The position numbers and the translations under genes were made by a program. From positions 9,494,501 to 9,558,500 of the forward strand of contig NC_092323.1 in NCBI RefSeq assembly GCF_036785885.1: a stretch of 64,000 nt of DNA. The letters are read 5' to 3'. Below are positions 59,701 through 64,000 of the stretch, one piece after another (positions within the stretch are counted from its first letter, which is position 1; every line of letters starts with the position of its first letter). This stretch comes from Coffea arabica. Its lineage: Eukaryota; Streptophyta; Magnoliopsida; Gentianales; Rubiaceae. The notes under the pieces were generated by a model. It saw only the letters and a list, made by a program, of their open reading frames with translations, did not search any database and was not told the DNA's origin.

Positions 59701-62700
59701 CCAACTAGAATTCTTGATAGGTTGGAGATCAAAGGGTCCCAACACTTACAGTTTAGGAGATGCTTTAGGAATCGCCCAGCACCATGATGCTGTAAGTGGC
59801 ACTGCTAAACAGCATACAACAGATGACTATGCAAAACGCTTGGCAATTGGCGCTTCTGAGGTGAGGCTATTTATGCTACTAGAATATTTACTTCGCCGTG
59901 CTTTCTTTTCTTTTTTTTTTCTCTCTCTCTTATTTTACTTACAATCCCATGTTCTAAAATTTCACAGGCTGAAAATGTTGTGAATTCAGCTTTGTCATGC
60001 CTAATTACAACAAAATCTAAAGGCCAATGCAGTGCACCTGGATTGGCTTTCAGCCAGGTGATTATCAATCTTCAGAAGAAACATTTCTTTCCACGTACTA
60101 AGCCCATATAAACTACCAAGTACTGCCGTTCTACTTCAGTTCTGGGGTTTTAAAATTTGTTTTCCTTATTAATTTAGCTGTAAGAGTGCCACTCTTTTGG
60201 CCGTTTTAAGATTTCAAAGTTTGCTTACAGATACTTTGACCACTAGCAAGTTCCTCAAAATCACAAAATGCCAAATAAATCTGATTTTGCACCGTTGTCT
60301 TGCTCTGCTAATTCTCAATTTACTTCTCCAACAGGGGCGAGAAGTATTTTGGCTGAATAGATGCACTAGACTATTATTAATTTGTGAAATCCAGATGTAA
60401 CACCATCTTTTCATTGATTTGCTAACAGTGTCAATTGCTCAATCTAAGTTACTGTCCACCAACTGAGGAAGATATTCCTGCAGGGAAGAGTTTGGTAATG
60501 CTCCCTTCCTATTGCAAACCGTATTTTTAACGTGTGCTTCAAAAGTAACAGGTTATGACTTTAAACTGTCAGGTTGTTGTAGTATATAATCCAGTTGGAT
60601 GGAATCGTACTGACATCATCAAGATTCCGGTAAGCACTACTATTCACAGCATTAATTAGGTAGAAAATATCGAATTTCAGTTTTGGTATAACGTGAACGA
60701 AATGTACTCCTACCACCTAAACATGAAGATTGGTAAAGGCTAAACACTGAAATATTTGCTCTTTTGTCAACCATTTTGGATGCAGCTGTAGAGAACTCTA
60801 TATTCAGATTATGTGCTGGCTTTCCTTTTTGGCATTTGTAGAGAAGTGGTTTATGTGTATACTTTTAGCTTTACGTTGCGCTGAAACTAAGATCAACTCT
60901 TTCAACAGGTTAATGACCCTAACCTGGTAGTTCAAGATTCAACAGGCAATAAGGTTGAGGTGCAATATGTGGAGTTGGATAATGTTACAGGCAGTCTCAG
61001 AAACTTCTATGTTAAGGCATATATAGGAATTTCACCTACACAAGTTCCAAAATATTGGCTTTTCTTCCAAGTATCTGTGCCACCGCTTGGTTGGAATACT
61101 TACTTCATCTCTAAAGCATCCCAAAAAGGTACATCTCCGAAAGTTTCTTTGCTACATCCTGTAAGCTATCAATATCATTAATACATTTATTTTTTGTAGA
61201 AAACTTACCTGCAATTCCATTTGTATACTCCTGCCATAAATGTTCAGGAAGCAGCAGCGCACATGTCTCCTTGGCAGACATTCCACGGAATGAGACCATT
61301 GTTGTTGGGCCTGGAGACTTGAAACTGTCCTTTTCATCAACATCTGGACAACTTGTGCGCATGTTCAATTCTAAAACTGGGGTACGTCCTATGTCTTGAA
61401 AATGTTCAACACTTATCAAAGTGAAATGTGCTGCCTCAGCAAATATTAGTTTGCTAATTTTTTTGCACGTTATTCTGATTTCCATATAGAAATCAAAGTT
61501 TCAACTTTCGAGTACTATGAAAATTGCTCTTGCATTGTCCTATATTTTCGAGCCAAATACGTCTCGACCACGTATTGCTTGAGATAAGGAAATGGATTTG
61601 AAGCTGACTGTCTTGCTTTTCGGCCTCAGCTGTGGTAGGAAGGCCCTAGCCCTCGCCATGGGTGCGCCAACTTTGACATTATTTGAATTAGTCCTTTCAA
61701 AGTTGTTCTCTTTTATGTTTTGACATGGTCTCGGTTTGTTCTCGTTTCTGTTATCTGTTCTTGTGGGTTGCCGGGAGGAAAGGGAAAATTAGGTCTTGTC
61801 TTGTCCATCGGTATATGTCAATGCTAGGAGTTTTACACTTCTTTCCTTAGGACAGAAATTTCGTCATAACGATCAAGGCCAATAATTCGGGAAGAGATGT
61901 TCAACTACAAAAGCCAGTCCCCTAAGACCTTAGCATGAAATTGGGCAGTAATTAAATGTCAATAACTTTTGTATTAGCACATCAGGATGGAATCATGGAA
62001 ATTTTCATATATGGTGCCAATTTCACCATGACCAATGGAAGGACCTAGTTCGCAACAGTCAACAAATTGGCATCTTATGATGTCATTCTGTTGAGGAAAC
62101 CTGATAACTGTTAATCTCTGACATGCTGCAAAGACAATTTTATGAGGATGCAACCAGCCTTTCTTTTCTGCTGTCTGTTTTGACTGATGCTCCGGGATAT
62201 CTCATCATTTCCAATCAATCTATGTAATTTCATCAGGTGGATATACCTGTACAACAAAGCTATCTGTGGTATGGCTCAAGCGCAGGAGACACTGATGGCC
62301 AGGTATCGACTTCTGTGTAATTCGACTAAAATCAACTGTACAATTGCAATTCTACTTTTGAACCGATGAATTAATTATTGATTTCCATGTCTAATATCTT
62401 ATTAGCCCTCTGGTGCTTATATTTTCCGCCCGGATGGTTCTCCTCCAAGAATTGTCTCAAGATTGGTGAGTGAAGAAATTTAACCCAACAGAAGATGCTC
62501 ATTTTACGATTGACTTGAAAAATGCATAAATTCACACACATTTCTTGTTTCCTGACAACACTGAAAAATGAGAAATATTTTGTTTCTTAGCAGAGATCAT
62601 TGGATGCTGGTTTGAAATGCCAAATTCTAGTAGCTTATCTACTCTATCCACTAACTAGCTCCAAAACTTTTGATATAACGTACAGGTTTCCTTGAAGGTT

Positions 62701-63252
62701 ATACGTGGACCACTATTTGATGAGGTTCACCAGGAATTCAGTTCATGGATCCACCAGGTTTTGATCTTCGATGACTTTGTGTTTGTGGAATTAGAAATAT
62801 GGGGGCTTCCTAAAATGCAATTGGTCACACACCCAGATAGTTACTAGACTTTCATAGTTTGGTCTATGCTTTTCAGGGAAACAGCACCTGTATTAGACAC
62901 ATTTTTTTGTCTTTCTTCACTCAAGTCATGCAAATTTTTGCATTCAATGAAGTTCTGTCTTACTTTCAAATCTCAGGTCGTTAGAGTGTACAAGGAAAAA
63001 GAGCATGCAGAATTTGAGTTTACTGTAAGTCAATAATATTTGCTTGTTGTCTCTTATTACCGAAACCAATGTACCAAATGGACCTCACTTTTAATCAATT
63101 ATGAACTTATATGGTATTCTTTTCATTGAAGATTGGTGATATCCCCACAGATGATGGTATCGGGAAGGAGGTCATTACTCGATTGACTGCTAATATGGCC
63201 ACAAACAAAGTGTTCTATACTGATTCCAATGGAAGAGACTTTCTGAAACGGG
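56780..63252 (+). CDS. Lysosomal/vacuolar-type alpha-mannosidase (GH38), 3' end beyond window
   Basis: Glycoside hydrolase family 38 enzyme that removes alpha-mannose from N-glycans in the vacuole or apoplast. It starts with a signal peptide ([19 protein letters not shown]). At least 21 exons are visible, the first at 56780-57004 and the last recognised at 63131-63252. The window then shows intron, and about the last quarter of the protein is outside. Catalytic features: [15 protein letters not shown] (zinc His and Asp, residues ~48-62), [16 protein letters not shown] (nucleophile Asp), and [14 protein letters not shown] (third zinc-ligand His). Other landmarks: [72 protein letters not shown], and [19 protein letters not shown] near the end. 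Introns follow GT-AG and keep frame across all joints checked. It contains several N-x-S/T sites. Arabidopsis At5g13980-type is the nearest remembered match. Confidence 0.95.
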
Positions 63253-64000
63253 TAATTGTCATGCAACTCTTTACAGAGAACACCAGAAAATCGCTTATCT
63301 TTATTATAAAGTTTCCCTGATTTGCTTCCATCTGCTTACTTGGTCACATGTATCAGGATTTTTGGGTCAACAGCACAAATGGCAGTCTTAATTTTCTGTA
63401 CTGTGAAATTTCCTTCACTGAAAAAGTACACTGGTTTGCTTTTGTCAAGAGAAAATTTTCGCTTTAATGCCACCACTGTTGAAAGTCTCCAAATATGTCT
63501 TACTTACATGAAGATCAGTTTCAGAGATAAAGTTCTTTTGGGTTCATCTGGAACCATAGGCTCTAAGTTTAGGCAGTTGATAAGTTAGTAGCAGCTTAAA
63601 GTTCACATTGGATTGCAATTTTTCAAAGAAAAATTTTTATGTTTATTGTGATCACACGTCTCAATTATCTTTTTATCTTATATACATCAAATCACTGTAG
63701 TATATTTTTCTACAAAAACTCAAAAAAATAGCAATCCAAATGAGACCTAAATCTTCCACTGGAAAGCTGCTTCTAACAGATCTATACACTTTACGGGCCA
63801 TCTATAAACCAATTCATTTAAAATTGTCAAATTAGCAAAATTCAAGGCCTCACTGTACAACTTGAGCAAATGCCTTGAAGCTTAACTGGAAAAAACATTA
63901 GCTCAGATATCGATTACATTGAGGTGGAAGTTTGTTGTAGTCTACTTTATCATAGTTAACAAAAACCTCTGTTATTCTGTCTTAAATTTGAGATGAACTG
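63253..64000. other. Intron of the alpha-mannosidase gene containing a MITE
   Basis: The next exon (expected to resume after DFLKR with the family's RDYREDW-like block) was not found before the edge, so this is a large intron. A MITE-like repeat lies within it. Confidence 0.6.
63610..63753. mobile_element. Short MITE in the mannosidase intron, same family as 1.6-kb element
   Basis: Terminal inverted repeats: CACATTGGATTGCAATTTTTC at the left and, reverse-complemented from the right, CTCATTTGGATTGCTATTTT. The length (~145 bp), the TGGATTGC core and the AT-rich interior match the element at 1588-1732. Target duplication not clear. Confidence 0.6.

Noticed and set aside
1-64000. CRISPR arrays, operons, riboswitches or bacterial transfer
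   Set aside because: Nothing of the kind is visible; the window is ordinary plant nuclear DNA with spliced genes and transposons.

Overview
This is nuclear DNA from a flowering plant, most likely a core eudicot. Host genes have many short GT-AG introns and AT-rich introns and intergenic DNA. The gene families include several that are plant-specific, and the mobile elements (Tat-type Ty3/gypsy, hAT and other MITEs, tRNA-derived SINEs) are those of plant genomes. An asterid is possible but I cannot prove it from the sequence. I see no bacterial or organellar segment, tRNA gene, rRNA or CRISPR array.

Layout, left to right. 0-3.7 kb: gene-poor, with a SINE, a short MITE and simple repeats. 3.8-7.0 kb (minus): a 7-exon calmodulin-lysine N-methyltransferase. 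7.3-7.8 kb: a probable LTR relic. 9.25-11.2 kb (plus): an intronless secreted LRR protein without membrane segment or kinase. 12.2-14.0 kb (minus): an NFD4/nodulin-like MFS transporter with an unusual splice acceptor. 16.4-20.75 kb (minus): a 6-exon oligopeptide transporter. 21.34-31.53 kb: a nearly complete Tat-lineage Ty3/gypsy retrotransposon on the minus strand. It has 579-bp LTRs, a 5-bp target duplication, and an antisense gene with its own TATA box between pol and the 3' LTR. A 709-bp hAT element is inserted in the 3' LTR at the LTR TATA box. 31.7-34.5 kb: a SINE with a duplicated tail, a 198-aa ORF of unknown function, and a long inverted repeat with a small ORF in its loop. 35.3-39.2 kb (minus): a 9-exon NSUN-type RNA m5C methyltransferase. 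40.9-41.9 kb (plus): a small rhodanese with a signal peptide. 39.5-43.6 kb also holds three MITE-like elements. 44.2-50.0 kb (plus): a 15-exon MLO protein. 51.1-54.7 kb (plus): proteasome subunit RPN10 (10 exons). 56.8 kb to the right edge (plus): a lysosomal/vacuolar-type GH38 alpha-mannosidase that continues past the window.

The host genes are ordinary single-copy plant functions: calmodulin and RNA methylation, peptide and solute transport, sulfur transfer, membrane signalling, ubiquitin-receptor function and glycan turnover. They show no sign of being a cluster. Exon models were assembled by eye from splice sites and reading frame. For CaMKMT, OPT, NSUN, rhodanese, MLO and RPN10 the exon lengths sum exactly to an open frame. 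The most unusual structures are the retrotransposon with its antisense gene and nested hAT insertion, the long inverted repeat near 34 kb, and the missing AG acceptor in the NFD4-like gene.
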